DNA of 64,000 nucleotides from Prorocentrum cordatum (GCA_963575745.1 CAUYUJ010000181.1:40001-104000); one strand, 5' to 3'. Shown: positions 31,093 to 43,165, numbered from the stretch's first letter. Program-made: numbers and translations. Notes: generated by a model from the sequence alone, not told the origin.

Positions 31093-31299
31093 CCCTTCCC
31101 TTGCCCCTCCCCCCCCCCATGTCCCCTCCGTTCCCGACAGGGGGTATCTGGAGGAGGAATTTAAAAGAAGAACAGGGGAGAGATCGGGAGAGAATCCCAA
31201 TCAGTGGATTCTTGAATATTTCGCAAGCGCCTCAATCGGCTTTCCTCCCGCCCCAGTCTAATTCGTATACGTTCTAGTCCAGTCTAGCTCTGATATGTT

Positions 31300-31670
31300 C
31301 CTCCATCTCTCTCTCTCTCTCTCCATCTCTCTCTCTCTCTCTTTCTCTCCGTCTCTTTACATTTGTTTGTTGTTGTTGTTGTTGTATTTTTTTGTCTCTC
31401 TCTTTCTCTCTCTCCTTCTCGGTATGTGTGTATACATACATGTGTATATGTATATAGATACATATCACGCCCGAGTCCCTGTCCAGTCCTGTGCGCGTAT
31501 TCCCTATAACAATATATGTAGACATACCTACACGCATATTCCCTTTGTGTGTCTCTCTCTCTCTCTCTCTCTAACTAATCCGCATCTCTAATCCATGTAT
31601 GTATCATAGTTGTTTGATTGTCTCTCTCTCTCTCTCTCTCTCTTTCTCCCTCCCTCTCTCCATCGGAGGT
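31300..31670. repeat. TCTC-rich microsatellites
   Basis: Runs of CTCT at 31305-31350, 31395-31420, 31550-31575 and 31620-31665, with GTT repeats at 31364-31385. Confidence 0.9.
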
Positions 31671-31809
31671 TTGCGGGGGGGGCTAGATCGCAGTGAAACG
31701 GAGACCCCCCCCCACTGGGAGATCGGTTTCGGATTCACGTTCGTGTCGCGCGTGCGGGCAATGCGAAGCTGCGTGGACGGGCGAGAGATTTGAAGCTGTC
31801 GTTGCCAGG

Positions 31810-32375
31810 GTGAGATCGATCGTGAGATCGATGGTGGAATCGATAGTGAGATTGTGAGGTCTATTGATTGAGATCGATAGTAAGATCGATAGCGAGATCG
31901 ATGGCAAGATCTATAGTGAGATCGACAACGAGATCGCTAGTGGTATCGATTGAGTGGGATCGATTGTGAAATGGATGGTGAGGATGATCATGTGCTCGAT
32001 AGAGAGACGGTGGTGAGATCGATGGAAAGAGATCGACCGTGAGATCGATAGAGAGATCGACAGTAAGCTCGATAGGCAGATTCCAAGTGACATCAATAGT
32101 GAGATCGATTGAATGACATCTACTATGAGATCGATCGTGATATCGATGATGACATCGATAGTGAGACCGATGGTGATAGCGACCGTGAGATCGATCGTGA
32201 GATCGATTATGATATCGTTAGTGTTACCCAATAGTATGATCGACCATGAGATCGATAGTGTGATCGTTAGTGAGATAAATATTGAGATCGGTAGTGAAAT
32301 CGATCGTGAGAACGATAGAATGAGATGGCCGGTGAGATCGATCTTGAAATCGATAATGAGATCGACTGGGAACCC
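31810..32375. repeat. GAGATCGATNGT degenerate satellite
   Basis: GAGATCGATAGT, GAGATCGATCGT and variants repeat roughly every 12-20 bp over 560 bp. GATC and ATCGAT sites are extremely frequent. At 32380-32480 it gives way to a GGAACCAGCAACC repeat. Confidence 0.9.
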
Positions 32376-32559
32376 AGGAACCAAAAACTGGAACGCAGGG
32401 AACCACGGGGCCAACCGGAATCGGCCCGGAACCAGCAACCGGGAACCTGGAAACCCGGAACCAGCAACCCAAGAACCGGGCCGCCCACCGAAATCGGCCG
32501 GGAACTTCTGCCCAAAGTTTCAATCTCCGCTAGGACCACTTCAGTGCAAGCGCTGTTTA

Positions 32560-33210
32560 GGGAAAGAGGGAAAGGGGAGGGCGAGGGAGAGAGAGATCGG
32601 GAGAAGGGGGGAGAGGGGAACAGAGGATGGAGGAGGGAGGAGGGAGACGGAGAGCAGGAGGATGATGAGGATGAGAGAGGGGGCCGAAGAGGATGGAGAG
32701 GAGTTAAGAGGAGAAAAAGGACAGCAGTCGAGCCGGAGGCGGGGAGGGGGAGAAGAATGAGGTCAGATCGAAATGACCCCCGGTTCTTCTGGCCGCGCGC
32801 CCCCTCGGCTGCACAGCACCGCTCCTCCTCTGCTTTCTCATCGGCATGCCTCCGACTCCTCCTTCTCGTTCCTCCTCTCCTCCCTGTGCTATTCATCCTC
32901 CAACTTCGCTCCGCCCTCCCCCTCCCTCGTCCCCCCTCTCCGCCGCCCTCCCCCCCCTCCCCGTGCTCCTCCTCACAAGCTCCCCCCTTCCTTCCCCAAT
33001 CCTCTTGCTCCATCCTCCATCGTCCACGCCCTCTGGTCTCCTCGGGACCCATCCCACTCCATCCCCCTACCGCTCCCCGATCTTCCCCGTCCCGTGCCTG
33101 CCACCACCCTTTCCAGAACACCCTACCCCCCCCTTCCAAATCCCCACAGAGGACCCCACTGTCCCTGTCTCTGTCCACCCCCCCTCATCTTGGCCTACGC
33201 CGAGCACGAG
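32560..33210. other. Purine-rich then pyrimidine-rich low complexity, no gene
   Basis: GGGAGAGAGAG-type sequence at 32560-32770 and CCTCC/CCCTCCC at 32830-33190. Long open frames on both strands are compositional. Confidence 0.6.
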
Positions 33211-33369
33211 TGACCCCTGGCAAAAACGACCTCTGCTGCACGGCCTCGAGCGCGGGGGACCCAGCCCGTGCGCTGAAGTCGCTGCTGCCGCATCGCAGTC
33301 GGCGCTCGGAGGACACAGGTGGGCCCGTACCGAAGGCAACTCCGACGAGGGAGCACACCCACTCGAGGA

Positions 33370-33511
33370 ACAACATCAGCAGCAGCAGCATCATCATTAT
33401 CATCACCATCATCATCATCATCATCATCATCATCAGCATCATCATCATCATCATCATCATCATTATCATCATCATCATCCTCATCATCCTCATCATCATC
33501 TTCATCAGCCG

Positions 33512-33552
<41 letters not shown>

Positions 33553-33658
33553 CCAGCATCATCATCATCATCAAAATCCTCATCCTCATCCTCATCCTCA
33601 TCATCATCATCATCTTCATCAGCAGCATCAGCATCAGCATCATCATCATCAGCAGCAG

Positions 33659-33690
<32 letters not shown>

Positions 33691-33715
33691 GCATCATCAT
33701 CATCATCACCTCCCC
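33370..33715. repeat. (CAT)n microsatellite
   Basis: About 345 bp of ATCATCATC with CAG and CTC interruptions. Confidence 0.97.
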
Positions 33716-33870
33716 CTCCGCGAGCGCGGCCTCCAGGGCCCTGCCCTCCGCGTCGGCCCGTGCCAGCAGCGCGGCGGTGTGGCGCACGGCCTGCTCCAGC
33801 GCGCCCGCCTGTGGAGGCGGGGGAGGCGCTGCGCTGCTTCCCCAGCCGACCCGTGCTGCTTGCTCGCGGG
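33716..33870 (-). CDS. Possible exon between microsatellites, coiled-coil-like
   Basis: The minus strand reads GALEQAVRHTAALLARADAE then GRALEAALAEGE, with a heptad-like Leu/Ala pattern, bounded by CAT and TCC microsatellites. In the phosphodiesterase gene such tracts are intronic, so a short exon is plausible. The plus strand is also open and no family is recognised. Confidence 0.25.
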
Positions 33871-33939
33871 CCCTCGTGCTCCTGCCTCGCCTCCTATCGC
33901 CCCCTCCTCGCCACCCTCCTCGGGCCCTCCTCCTCCGCC

Positions 33940-34100
33940 TCCTCCTCTCCTCCTCCTCCTCCTCCTCCTCCTCCTCCTCCTCCTCCTCCCTCCTACCCTC
34001 CTCCCCCTTCTCCTCCTCCTCCCCCTCCTCCCCATCCTCTTCCTCCTCCTCCTCCTCCTCCTCCTCCTCCTCCTCCTCCTCCTCCTCCTCCTCCCCCTGA
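33940..34100. repeat. (TCC)n microsatellite
   Basis: CCTCC triplets, pure at 33952-33988 and 34040-34093. Confidence 0.95.
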
Positions 34101-34104
34101 GGCC

Positions 34105-34430
34105 AGTCCACAGGAAACCTTCCACAAGACACCCAACCCTGAGACCCCAGGACGTCCATGGATTTCTGGCGTGGGAGCGCCGCGCTTTCCGCAGCAAAAC
34201 CCTCGAAACCCAAGAGCCCCAGGGCACCCTGGAGGCAAGCAGGGTGTTTCTTGGCATGGGTCTCCACTGTGTCCCTCGTCCTCGCGCCTCCCCCCGCCGA
34301 GCCCGCCTGTGCTGCTGGGTCTGAGGCCTTTCGATCCGCACCCGCTCCGGCACACCGGGAGCTCAGCGCGCCTCTGCGAGCCTGCTCCGCGGCCGCACAG
34401 TCAGCGCTGCCCTGAACTCCATCGCCCGTG
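34105..34430 (-). CDS. Possible exon, unknown
   Basis: The minus strand reads KHPACLQGALGLLGFEGFAA and MDVLGSQGWVSCGRFPVDWP, of ordinary composition, just upstream of the TCC tract and the possible coiled-coil exon. The support is composition and position only. TA repeat follows at 34551-34625. Confidence 0.2.
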
Positions 34431-34545
34431 CTGCGCGGAGTATACGACGAAAGGGCCGACCCCTGTGCAGAAGTTGGGCCCTTCGCCAGTGTGTTGTTTG
34501 TGTGCCGTTTTTCTGACGATATCACTTGTTCTCTTATACAGATTC

Positions 34546-34587
<42 letters not shown>

Positions 34588-34595
34588 CTATATAC

Positions 34596-34627
<32 letters not shown>

Positions 34628-34799
34628 GTAGCACCCCGCACTTGCGGATAAGAATGAGGGGGCGGGCGCGGGCGACGCGGGCGTCGAGCCTGCGAACCTC
34701 GTGGCCCTCACCTGATGGCGCCCTCCTCCTCCTCCTCCTCCTCCTCCTTTTCCTCCTCCTCGTGCTCTGACAAGTTCAGCGCGGGGGGGATCGCTGGTG

Positions 34800-35665
34800 G
34801 GCCACCCAGAACGAATGCAAAAACAGCCCGCCGCAGGCGCCGAATGTTTGGCTTGTTCAGTGAACGTAGTTTGGGTCGCGGGTGGGTCGCGGGCTCTCCA
34901 CCTCTACCTGGAAGGAATTCAAAAACAGCCCGCCGCAGGCGCCGAAAACTTTGATTTGTGCACTGAACGCGGTTTGGGTCGCAGGTTCTCCACCTGGAGC
35001 GAATGCAAAAGAAACCCGCCGCAGGCGCCGAATGTTTGGTTTGTTCAGTGAACGTAGTTTGGGTCGCGGGTGGGTCGCGGGCTCTCCACCTCCACCTGGA
35101 AAGAATTCGAAAACAGCCTGCCGCAGGCGCCGAAAATTTTGATTTGTAGACTGAACGCGGTTTGGGTCGCGGGTGGGTCGCAGGTTTCCCACCTGGAACG
35201 AATGCAAAAGAAACCCGCCGCAGGCGCCGAAAATTTTGGGTGGGTCGCGGGGTGGATCGCGGGTGGGTCGCAGATGGGTCGCGGGGGGTCGCGGTGGGTC
35301 GCGGGCGCGGTTTGGTCGCGGGGGGTCGCAGGTTCTCCACCTGGAACGAATGCAAAAGAAACCCGCCGCAGGCGCCGAAAAATTTTGGGTGGGTCGCGGG
35401 GTGGGTCGCGGGTGGGTCGCGGGTGGGTCGCGCGTGGGTCGCGGGGTGGGTCGCGGGTGGGTCTGGGTCGCCGGTGGGTCGCGGGTGGATCGCCAGGGGT
35501 GTCTCGGGGTGGGTCGCGGGCGGGTCGCGGGGTGGATCGCGGGTGGGTCGCGGGTGGGTCGCGGGTGGGTCGCGGGGTGGGTCGCGGGTGGGTCGCGTGG
35601 TGGGTCGTGGGTGGGTCGCGGGTGGGTCGCGGGGTGGGTCGCGGGTGGGTCGCGGGTGGGACGAC
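34800..35665. repeat. GCCGCAGGCGCCGAA satellite and GGGTCGCG minisatellite
   Basis: The block AATGCAAAAGAAACCCGCCG, CAGGCGCCGAA recurs at about 34815, 34920, 35003, 35112, 35202 and 35348, with TTTGGGTCGCGGGTGGGTCG between. After 35390 only the 8-12 bp unit GGGTCGCGGGTG remains, with expansions to 35660. Confidence 0.92.
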
Positions 35666-36779
35666 GACAAAAACAAACAACAAACAACAACAAGAATCCG
35701 CATCGCGGAAATTACACTTCAGCCACGCACCCAGGGACAGTGAATGACCGTTCGGTTCAGCCCCATCACTCTGATATGTATCTCTCTCTCTCTCTCTCTT
35801 CCTCTCTCCGCCTCTTCTGCCCGCGAGAAACAGAAGCCGCCACCACCACCGAGAAAAACCATCGCGCGCAGAGCAGTCCGAGGAGAAGGGGCTGAGCAAG
35901 GTCCCTCGTCTCCCCTGTCGCCTCGTCGTTCGGTGTCCCCCCTATGCTCGCTCGTGCCCTCGTCGTCGCCCTCCGAATCTTGAGGGCCCGTGCGGGGCTG
36001 TCCCCGGGCCGGCGCCAGCACGAGGCGCTGCTGCAAAGGGAGACCCTCTGCGTTGTGGAGGTTGCGCTGTTGACAGCACGGTCGGGAACTTTTGGACCGC
36101 GTGTCGCCGCGGCGGCCCTGAGGACGAAAGCTTTTTCTCTTGGGCACGCACATGATGCCTCCAGCTCTCGCGCCAGCGCGCATGACATACACACTGGCAG
36201 GTCCAATTGAGCGGGTGCGGATTCGAATGTGGTTTAGGTTTGTGCGTGCGGTGGGTCAAATTTCCCTCCGCGCGGATCCGATTTCGGATGCTAGGGATAT
36301 CATGTTCGTCCTGTTCTTCACACGGATCCGACTTAGACCTGTTTCAAATGTGTTATATTCAACTGAGCCAAATGGCGGACGGACATCGAATCCGCTGCAT
36401 CGAAGCCCGCTGCTGTTCAGATTCTACGGGGAAGGGGGCTTGGTTTCACAGACAGGTCACGAATTGTTGCACGGGCCATACCAACCCTCTTCGCACGCGG
36501 CTCGCACCCAACATGAAAACATCTCTCCTCACCCTCCGCTGCTGCAAGAATCTTGCCCAAATGTTGTGCTTCTGGCGGCGCCGATGCTCTCTCGCCAACC
36601 GCTTGTCGCCGCTGGCGCCTCAAGAGGAAAATCTTTCGTCCTGCGTGGATATACCATTCGAATTCATAACGTGTTAGCTCCGCGGGACGGGAGGGTAGTA
36701 GACTCGCGGAGGGTGAGGTGGAAGAGCCAGGGTGGTGGTCACTGCATGAGGGAAACATGTCCCATGAAGAGTAGCACGC

Positions 36780-36885
36780 ACCACGATCACGACGATGTCG
36801 ACGCCGATAACGACGACGACGACGACGACGACGACGACTACGACGACGACGACGACGACGACGACTACGACGACGACGAGGCGCG
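36780..36885. repeat. (GAC)n microsatellite
   Basis: GACGACGAC with TAC interruptions. Between 35670 and 37800 no gene was recognised. A plus-strand frame at 37505-37790 has ordinary composition but no family match. Confidence 0.85.
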
Positions 36886-37815
36886 GCAACGATCCGCACC
36901 GGCTTTGGTGAAGGGCTCACCCTGCGAGGTGTGGTACACAGCACATCGTTGAGCGGTGCAGGAGGACGCGGATGACAACGAGGATGAGGAGGATGGTGCG
37001 GAGGAGGAGCACGTGTAGAAGACAGGAAGGACAGCGTGGATGAGGAGACCGATGCGGGCGAGGAGCTCCCCACCCCCCTCGCGGCGACGTTTGGCTAAGC
37101 TTGCCGTGCGCTCCTCCACACCTCGATCTTCGCCTCGGACTTCGGCCCGATCTGCAGCCAGGCTGGGATCAAGGGCAGGCTTGACGCCCGCGTGATCCTC
37201 GAGACACACCTCAGGGGCATGAGGGTGACGGCCAGTGGTCCGGTCGATTCGCCGCGTCGGACCGAGTGCGCCTGCGGCGGCACTCGACGCAGCGACGGCC
37301 GATGGTGCTCAGCGATCTGGACATCAAGCTATATAGCGTGAGAAGGAGCTGCGAAGAAGGCGTCTGAGCGCCCAGGCGGAGCTCTACCTCGACGGGTGCG
37401 CCCATTCTTGGGGCGCGGACTCTACACGTGGGCCGGCTTGCTGGTTTGGTCCGCAGGCTGTAGCTCTGCCCCTTCGTCGGAGGAGGCCATGAGGGAATCT
37501 TCTCATGGCAGCGAAACAGCGCTGGTCCTTCCACCCATGCCTCTGCGATCGCTACTGCTCCCGCGACGTGCTGGTGGCGGCCTTCGGTGATTCGACCACG
37601 ACGGTTGAGATGGTGACCCCCGACGGGGACAGACTGAATGCCACTGCTGCCCCTCTCGTCCCTCTCCGTGACGACACGTACCTGCCCCGATACGCAACAC
37701 GCAGCCAGCAGCGTGTTGTTTGGTGCGATACCTTCGCTAACACGTGGGCCAACACGCTGAGCCAACACGCAACGTGTCAACACAGACGTGTTGAACACGG
37801 CACGTGCGGCGATTC

Positions 37816-37931
37816 TAGGGGAACGAAGAGTGGCTGGCGCCCGAGAGGCGCCGCCAGGGGGATCCAGCGCGGATCCGAGACATCCGCGCGGACCTCCGAT
37901 TTTTTTTTTTTTGTCATTCTTCGCGCCCCCG
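37816..37931. mobile_element. TAGGGGAACG-family element, internally deleted copy
   Basis: The left end TAGGGGAACGAAGAGTGG joins directly to GGCGCCGCCAGGGGGATCC, so the left half is missing. The right half is complete and ends TTGTCATTCTTCGCGCCCCC. GATTC (left) and GAGTC (right) stand outside, a decayed 5-bp duplication. A T run of 12 lies at 37900-37912. Confidence 0.75.
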
Positions 37932-38155
37932 AGTCTCAAAACTGGCGTACCAGGGCAGCTGAGCACGAGCCCAATCCTGCCTTGCCCGAACTGGGTGGCA
38001 GTCGGGCCGGAAGTGTGGCCCACGAGAGGCGGGGCGTCGGCCCCGCTGCCTCGAGGCTCTCGCCTGGCCTCGGCGACCGGTGCTGTCGGCCGACCTTCTG
38101 TCACGGGCGTGCCCGCCAAGCCCTCCGCGCCCCCCTATCGGCAGCCTCCTCCCCA

Positions 38156-38350
38156 GGGGAACAAGCAATGACAGAAGCATAAAAACTCGGAGGTCCGCGC
38201 GGATTCCTCGGATCGGCGCTGGGGCCCCCTGGCGGCGCCTCGGGCGCCGCTCCTGGCGCGCGCCGCGCGCCAGGGAGGGGGGTCCAGCGCCGATCTGAGA
38301 CATCCGCGCGGACCTCCGAATTTTTATGTCTATGTTATTGTTTGCTCCCC
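38156..38350. mobile_element. TAGGGGAACG-family element, copy 6
   Basis: GGGGAACAAGCAATGACAG, ATAAAAACTCGGAGGTCCG on the left and the inverse on the right ending TGTTATTGTTTGCTCCCC. Strong inner arms (GCGCGGATTCCTCGGATC / GATCTGAGACATCCGCGC). Confidence 0.8.
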
Positions 38351-39700
38351 GACTCCCCTTCCCCGCCTTCCGTCACAACTCCCGGGAGCCTCCCATACCA
38401 TCTTATTAGATATTGCGAGTGCACGCCGATCGAGGCTAGTCGACGCTAAAACGACGCTCATCGACGCCAATTCGGCGCCCTCTTATCGATTACCAGACGC
38501 CAGCGCACGCTCACGTACTCGAGAGACGGAAATGGTTGGACTGCTCTAGATCAAGAGCACGCCGTAGACAGATCCACTCTTTCTCCGACCTTGCAACGCG
38601 CCGAACACAACGGCCACGTTGTCGATTGATGCATCCACCCCGAAAGTGTCTGCGGACGTCACGGCACCCAACGTGTCCATAGACGCTCTTGGCTAGGACG
38701 TGAGAGCGGTATTTGGCATCGGCCCCAAAGTTGGCCTCTTAGAAGCAGGGAGGCTTGGCCCTCCAAACACGAAGGTCCCCAAGACTTGCCACCGAACCCG
38801 CCCCCTCCCCCAGAGCAGGCGCGCAGGGCCGGGCAAAGGGGCAGGAGCGGCTGCCTCGCTCCAGGCTTGCGTGACCCTCGCCTCCAGCTGCGCGGAGCGC
38901 CACCGGCGCTCCTCTGTTGCGGAGGGGGCGGGGCGGCGGGGACGCACAGAGACATACTAGTTACTATTACTACATGTCCTCCTCCCCCCCCTCCCCCTCT
39001 TCCTCCTCCTCCTCCTCATCCTCCTCCTCCTCCTGCCAGATCGGGCACTGCCAGGGGCGCGGCCCTGGCTTAAGGCGACACAGCTCGGGCCTCCAAGGGG
39101 ACGCACAGAGACATACTGGCACTGCATGTCTTCCTTGGAGGCGCGCGTCCGACCCGAGCTTATAGTATACCCATCTTGTAGTACATCGTTTCCCGAGCTG
39201 TGTGGTCAGAAAGCGCCCGCTACGACGCATATACCAAAAGATTTCTAGGTGCGCGCGTCCCCCCCGGGGGGGGGGGGCGGCACACATATTATCAGTATGT
39301 TGGGGTGACGCCGAAAGCGTGCCAGCGAAAAGGTGTAAACTTTTTCGGGGCTCGGTGGTTCCGTGCTGGTCCGCCTCCTCCTCCTCCCCTGTGGAAGACG
39401 GCTGGAGGAGAGGGGGCCGTAAAGGGGTGGGGCGGGGAGAAGACGGTGGAGCGGAGGGGGGAGCAGAGTGGGATGGCAGAGAGACGCGGGTCACAAGGGC
39501 GCTCTGCCACCGCACATCCTGCTGCAAGTTCATTCGGAAACCTGACAGTTGAGCAAAAGCGGCAAGAGCGCTCAACATATCAGGTTGGGACGAACACGAG
39601 AACGCTGAGTGGGAGAGGCTGAGGAGGATTAGGGTGGGGGAGTGGAATGATGAGGGCCAGACATAGATTATGATGACGACGACGATGGTGGTGATGATGA
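38350..39700. other. No supported gene
   Basis: A TCC run is at 38995-39033. GACACAGCTCGGG and CGCACAGAGACATACT words are duplicated at 38940-38960 and 39065-39120. A fragment like the 19155 palindrome is at 39325-39350. Nothing else was recognised. Confidence 0.4.
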
Positions 39701-39711
39701 TGATGCTGATC

Positions 39712-39884
39712 GGGGATGGACAGACCCTCCTGCAGTAAAACGGGGTTTAGTGAAAACGACCTGAGGCCCAAACCTGGCGGGCGCAAGCCTGGAAAATAGC
39801 GTCCACGGCGCCCTCTCGAGAACCGAAAACGGACAATTCACTAATCGACGTGTCACTGTTGGGGGTTCTGGCCACCCCCGAGCT
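39712..39884. mobile_element. Small terminal-inverted-repeat element, copy 2
   Basis: GGGATGGACAGACCCTCC at the left and GGGGGTTCTGGCCACCCC at the right. It shares internal blocks with 6437-6602. The dinucleotide context at its ends is not conserved between copies. Confidence 0.6.
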
Positions 39885-40073
39885 GAAGGAAGGGAGGATA
39901 ATGATAAGGGTTACTCATGGTTTCTGCTATCGGAGTTCCCCACATGAGGATGCCAAGGTGCGTCGCAACTTCGACGAGGCATAACAGTAGCAATATGAAC
40001 GGGAGGCTCATCACATTAATTTGCACGCATGGAAAGGAAGAAGAAAACAAGGAGGGGAAAAGGTCAGCGAACT

Positions 40074-40400
40074 TTACACGGCTCCCTGGTGGTAGAATCT
40101 GTGCGACAGGTGGGGCTGGTGGAGACTCGAGGGCACGATCCCTGATAAGTAAAGCAGGTTTCGCATAGCCCGCGCAGTCCGGCACAGCCTCCTTGGAGGT
40201 AGAATGTGTGCTGCTGGTGAGGCTTGAGGGGGGAGGCCACGCTCTTTCAGAAATGACGTGTGTTTCGCATAACCCGCGCAGTCCGACACAGCCTCCCTGG
40301 AGGTAGAATCAGTGCGAGCCCTGGAAGTAATTGGAGGCTGTGGTACTGCTGAGGCTGGTGGAGGCTGGAGGGTACGATCCCTGCTAAATTGTACGGGTTT
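40074..40400. repeat. ~110-bp tandem repeat, about 3 units
   Basis: Each unit has CGATCCCTGNTAANT, GGTTTCGCATAGCCCGCGCA, GTCCGACACAGCCTCC and GGAGGTAGAATC, at about 40135, 40255 and 40375, with degeneration outward. Confidence 0.75.
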
Positions 40401-40639
40401 CGCAATAGCCTTGGCAAACCGATGCGGCTGGCCTCTGGCACATACGGCGGTATCTGAGGAGCTGGTGAAATGCGCGAGCCTGCAAGAGGAAGGTATGTTG
40501 AGCTTGCATGTGGGGGGTTGGAGCATGCATGAGGAGGAGGAGGAGGACCAGTGCAAAACCAAGAGTCATCAACAATGTTAGAATTGACCCTCATTCCAAG
40601 CTCCCTCTTAATAGGCCCCCACCACGGTGAATTTCCATT

Positions 40640-40895
40640 GAGGGAACTGCCTCGTTGGAAGACAACCGTTTGAAGATCCTGAAACATGCCAAAACAAGAC
40701 ATGGTTCTCTGGATTTCAACGCCACGTATCAACCGGACTGTTGCGTCTTGACGATCCGGAATCGTGCCAGAGCGCCGTTCTTGGGACTTCAACACCGCGA
40801 ATCAACATAACTGCTGCACCCGCGTAATCCTGAATCCTTCCAAAACACCATGTCTGGTACGTTGATCATGGGAATCCGTTCAACTCTTGCAAATG
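40640..40895. other. No feature recognised
   Basis: Loose repeats of GGATTTCAACGCCACG/GGACTTCAACACCGCG with ATCAAC words, perhaps an older satellite. Confidence 0.4.
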
Positions 40896-41225
40896 TTGAA
40901 AACGAATGTGCGCGGCGCTAAGGCGAGAGCCACATGTTGAAAAGGGACCGCCCTCAATCCGTGAAACTCTTGCAAATTTGGGAAACGAATGTGCGCGGCG
41001 ATGAAGCGAGAGCCACATTTTGAAAACCGCCCGCCCTCAATCCGTGAAACCCTTGCACATGTTTGAAACGAATGTGCGCGGCGCTAAGGCGAGAACCACA
41101 TTCTGACAACGACCCGCCCTCAATCCGTGAAACACTTGCAACTTGTTAGAATGAATGTGCGCGGCGCTAAGGCGAGAGCCAAATTTTGAAAACGGCCCGC
41201 CCTTCATCTGTGAAACTGTTGTCAA
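40895..41225 (+). repeat. 83-bp satellite, 4 units
   Basis: GTGCGCGGCG occurs at 40908, 40991, 41074 and 41157, a strict 83-bp period. Units contain AATCCGTGAAACTCTTGCAA and GGCGAGAGCCACATTTTG. A diverged pair lies in reverse at 8737-8935. Confidence 0.92.
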
Positions 41226-41559
41226 TGTTTAAGCTTCAGAGTCACAAGTGCTGAGGTAGTCTCAAGCGAAAGGCCCGGCCCGCCCTATACACTGGCCTCG
41301 GGGTGCGACAGGGGGGAGTTATCTATAAGGAGAAGGAATGGAGGAGGAGGAGGAGTAGGAGGAGGAACAGGTGGAGGAGGAGGAGGAGGAGAAGCTTGAC
41401 AGTAGGAGGGAGGCAGGACAGGGTGTTTTAGGAAAACATGATGGTGGGAGATGACAACTGACATCGACAACAGCAAGTCGTAATCGCCATGCGGCTGAGA
41501 AGCTTCAGAAACTTGGCGCGTCGCGGCGGCGGCCCCGGCAACACTCCATGCTCTGCGAG

Positions 41560-41715
41560 CGGATAGCGTGTCGCTTTGCTCCGCGGGGCGGGAGGCTGGG
41601 GCAGGCTGAAGACGTTGACGCCTCGGAACTCGGACTTGGTCAGGGAGTCGCGCCGAGGCGTGGTGGGTCAGAACCGACGGCCAAACACACTGACCAAAAG
41701 CTGCCGACCGTAGCT
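41560..41715. repeat. Dispersed repeat (CTCCGCGGGGCGGGAGGCT), copy 2
   Basis: CTCCGCGGGGCGGGAGGCTG, GAAGACGTTGACG and AGCTGCCGACCG in the same order as at 26140-26315. Confidence 0.55.
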
Positions 41716-41747
41716 CCTCCGTCGCTCCGCTTTGGCAGGTCGCTCCT

Positions 41748-41950
41748 GTACACGCACACGCACACGCACACGCTCACGCACACACCCAGACACAGACACG
41801 CACACGCACACACACACATACACACACACACACACGCACACGCACACGCACACGCACACGCACACGCACACGCACACGCACACGCACACGCACACGCACA
41901 CTCGCACACGCACACGCACGCGCACGCGCACGCGCACACGCGCACACACG
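41748..41950. repeat. (CACACG)n microsatellite
   Basis: About 200 bp of CACACGCACACG. Confidence 0.97.
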
Positions 41951-42189
41951 AACAACACACAATCCAAACGGCATCTCTTACGGGGGCGGTGTTTGCCGCC
42001 GCCAACTTCCGCCAGTCTTCCGCCGGCGGAGCCGCCCCGCTTTGCATTCGCTGGTGGTCCGCCGCCCTGCGCCGACGGAGAGGGACGTGCGGCCCTCGAG
42101 GGCGAGGCCCCTCTCCGAGGACCCCTCTCGAGCGCCACACGTGCCGACCCCTCTCGGCCTGAGGCCGCGATGCCCCTCGCGGAGGCTAC

Positions 42190-42355
42190 CGCCCCCCTCC
42201 TCCTTCTCCCCCTCCTCTCCTGCTCCCTCCCCCTCCCCCGCCTTTTGCTCCTCCTCCTGCTCCCCCTCCTCCTCCTCCTCCTCCTCCTCCTCCTCCTCCT
42301 CCTCCTCCTCCTCCTCCTCCTCCCTCCTCCCCCTCCCCCTCCCCCTCCACCTCCC
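42190..42355. repeat. (TCC)n microsatellite
   Basis: CCTCCTCC, pure at 42265-42325. Confidence 0.95.
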
Positions 42356-42774
42356 GCCGCATCTGATAGTGATCATCCTCCTCATGCCGAGATGGGGTGC
42401 CCCGCCCGGGGAGCGATCAAGATGATCATCAAGATGTAGGGAGGAGTAGAAAAGGAAGGGAAGGGGCGGTTGACGCGCTGCAGATATGGGCAAGAATTGT
42501 AGCCACCCCCCAAAATTTCACCATAGGAATTCTAAGGGCCGTATAGGTATGGGTGCTGCTCGTCAGCTCGTGATCGCAGGCGATGTTTCTCCGCCAACCC
42601 CCGAGCTCCGCCCGAAAAGTTTGGCCGCTCAGAAGAAAACGGGAAGCCCTGGGATACACCTCGAGGTGGCTACTCTGACGCACCCCTGGCGAGGATGGAC
42701 GCCCCCCGTCGTATATCCCAGGGTTGAGCCCCAGCTTTCGGGCCCATCCGAATACCCCCACGAAGCCAGGACTG

Positions 42775-43165
42775 GGGGGGAGGAGGAGGAGGAGGAGGAG
42801 GAGGAGGAGGAGGAGGAGGAGGAGGAGGAAGGGGAGGACGAGAGAAGGAGGAGGAGGCGGCAGGAGGAGGGGCGGAACAAGAGCAGGACAGGAGGAGGAG
42901 GGGAGGAGGAGGAGGAGGAAGAGGAAGAGGAGGAGGAGGGGGAGAGAGACGAGTAGGAGGAGGAAGGAGGAGGAGGAGGAGACGGCGGATGGAGGAGGAG
43001 GAGGAGCAGGAGGCGGAGAGGAGGAGGAGGTGAGGAAGAGGGCGAGAGGAGAGGACGAAGAAGAGAGTGGGGAGGAGGAGGAGGAGGAGGAGGAGGAGGA
43101 GGAGGAGGAGGAGGAAGAGGAGGAGGAGAGGAGGAGGAGGAGGAGCAGGAGGAGGAGATATCCCC
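42775..43165. repeat. (GGA)n microsatellite with interruptions
   Basis: Almost purely purine for nearly 400 bp, GAGGAGG with GAAGAGG and GCGG breaks. Confidence 0.95.

Noticed and set aside
32325-34770. Frames of 480-590 codons on both strands
   Set aside because: They read GAGATCGAT, CAT and TCC repeats in sequence (poly-Ile, poly-His, poly-Ser).
37505-37790. Plus-strand frame of about 95 codons with ordinary composition
   Set aside because: No family and directly continued into a deleted inverted-repeat element; evidence too thin to call a gene.
40895-41225. CRISPR-like regular spacing
   Set aside because: The 83-bp units repeat over their whole length with no unique spacers, and the context is eukaryotic.
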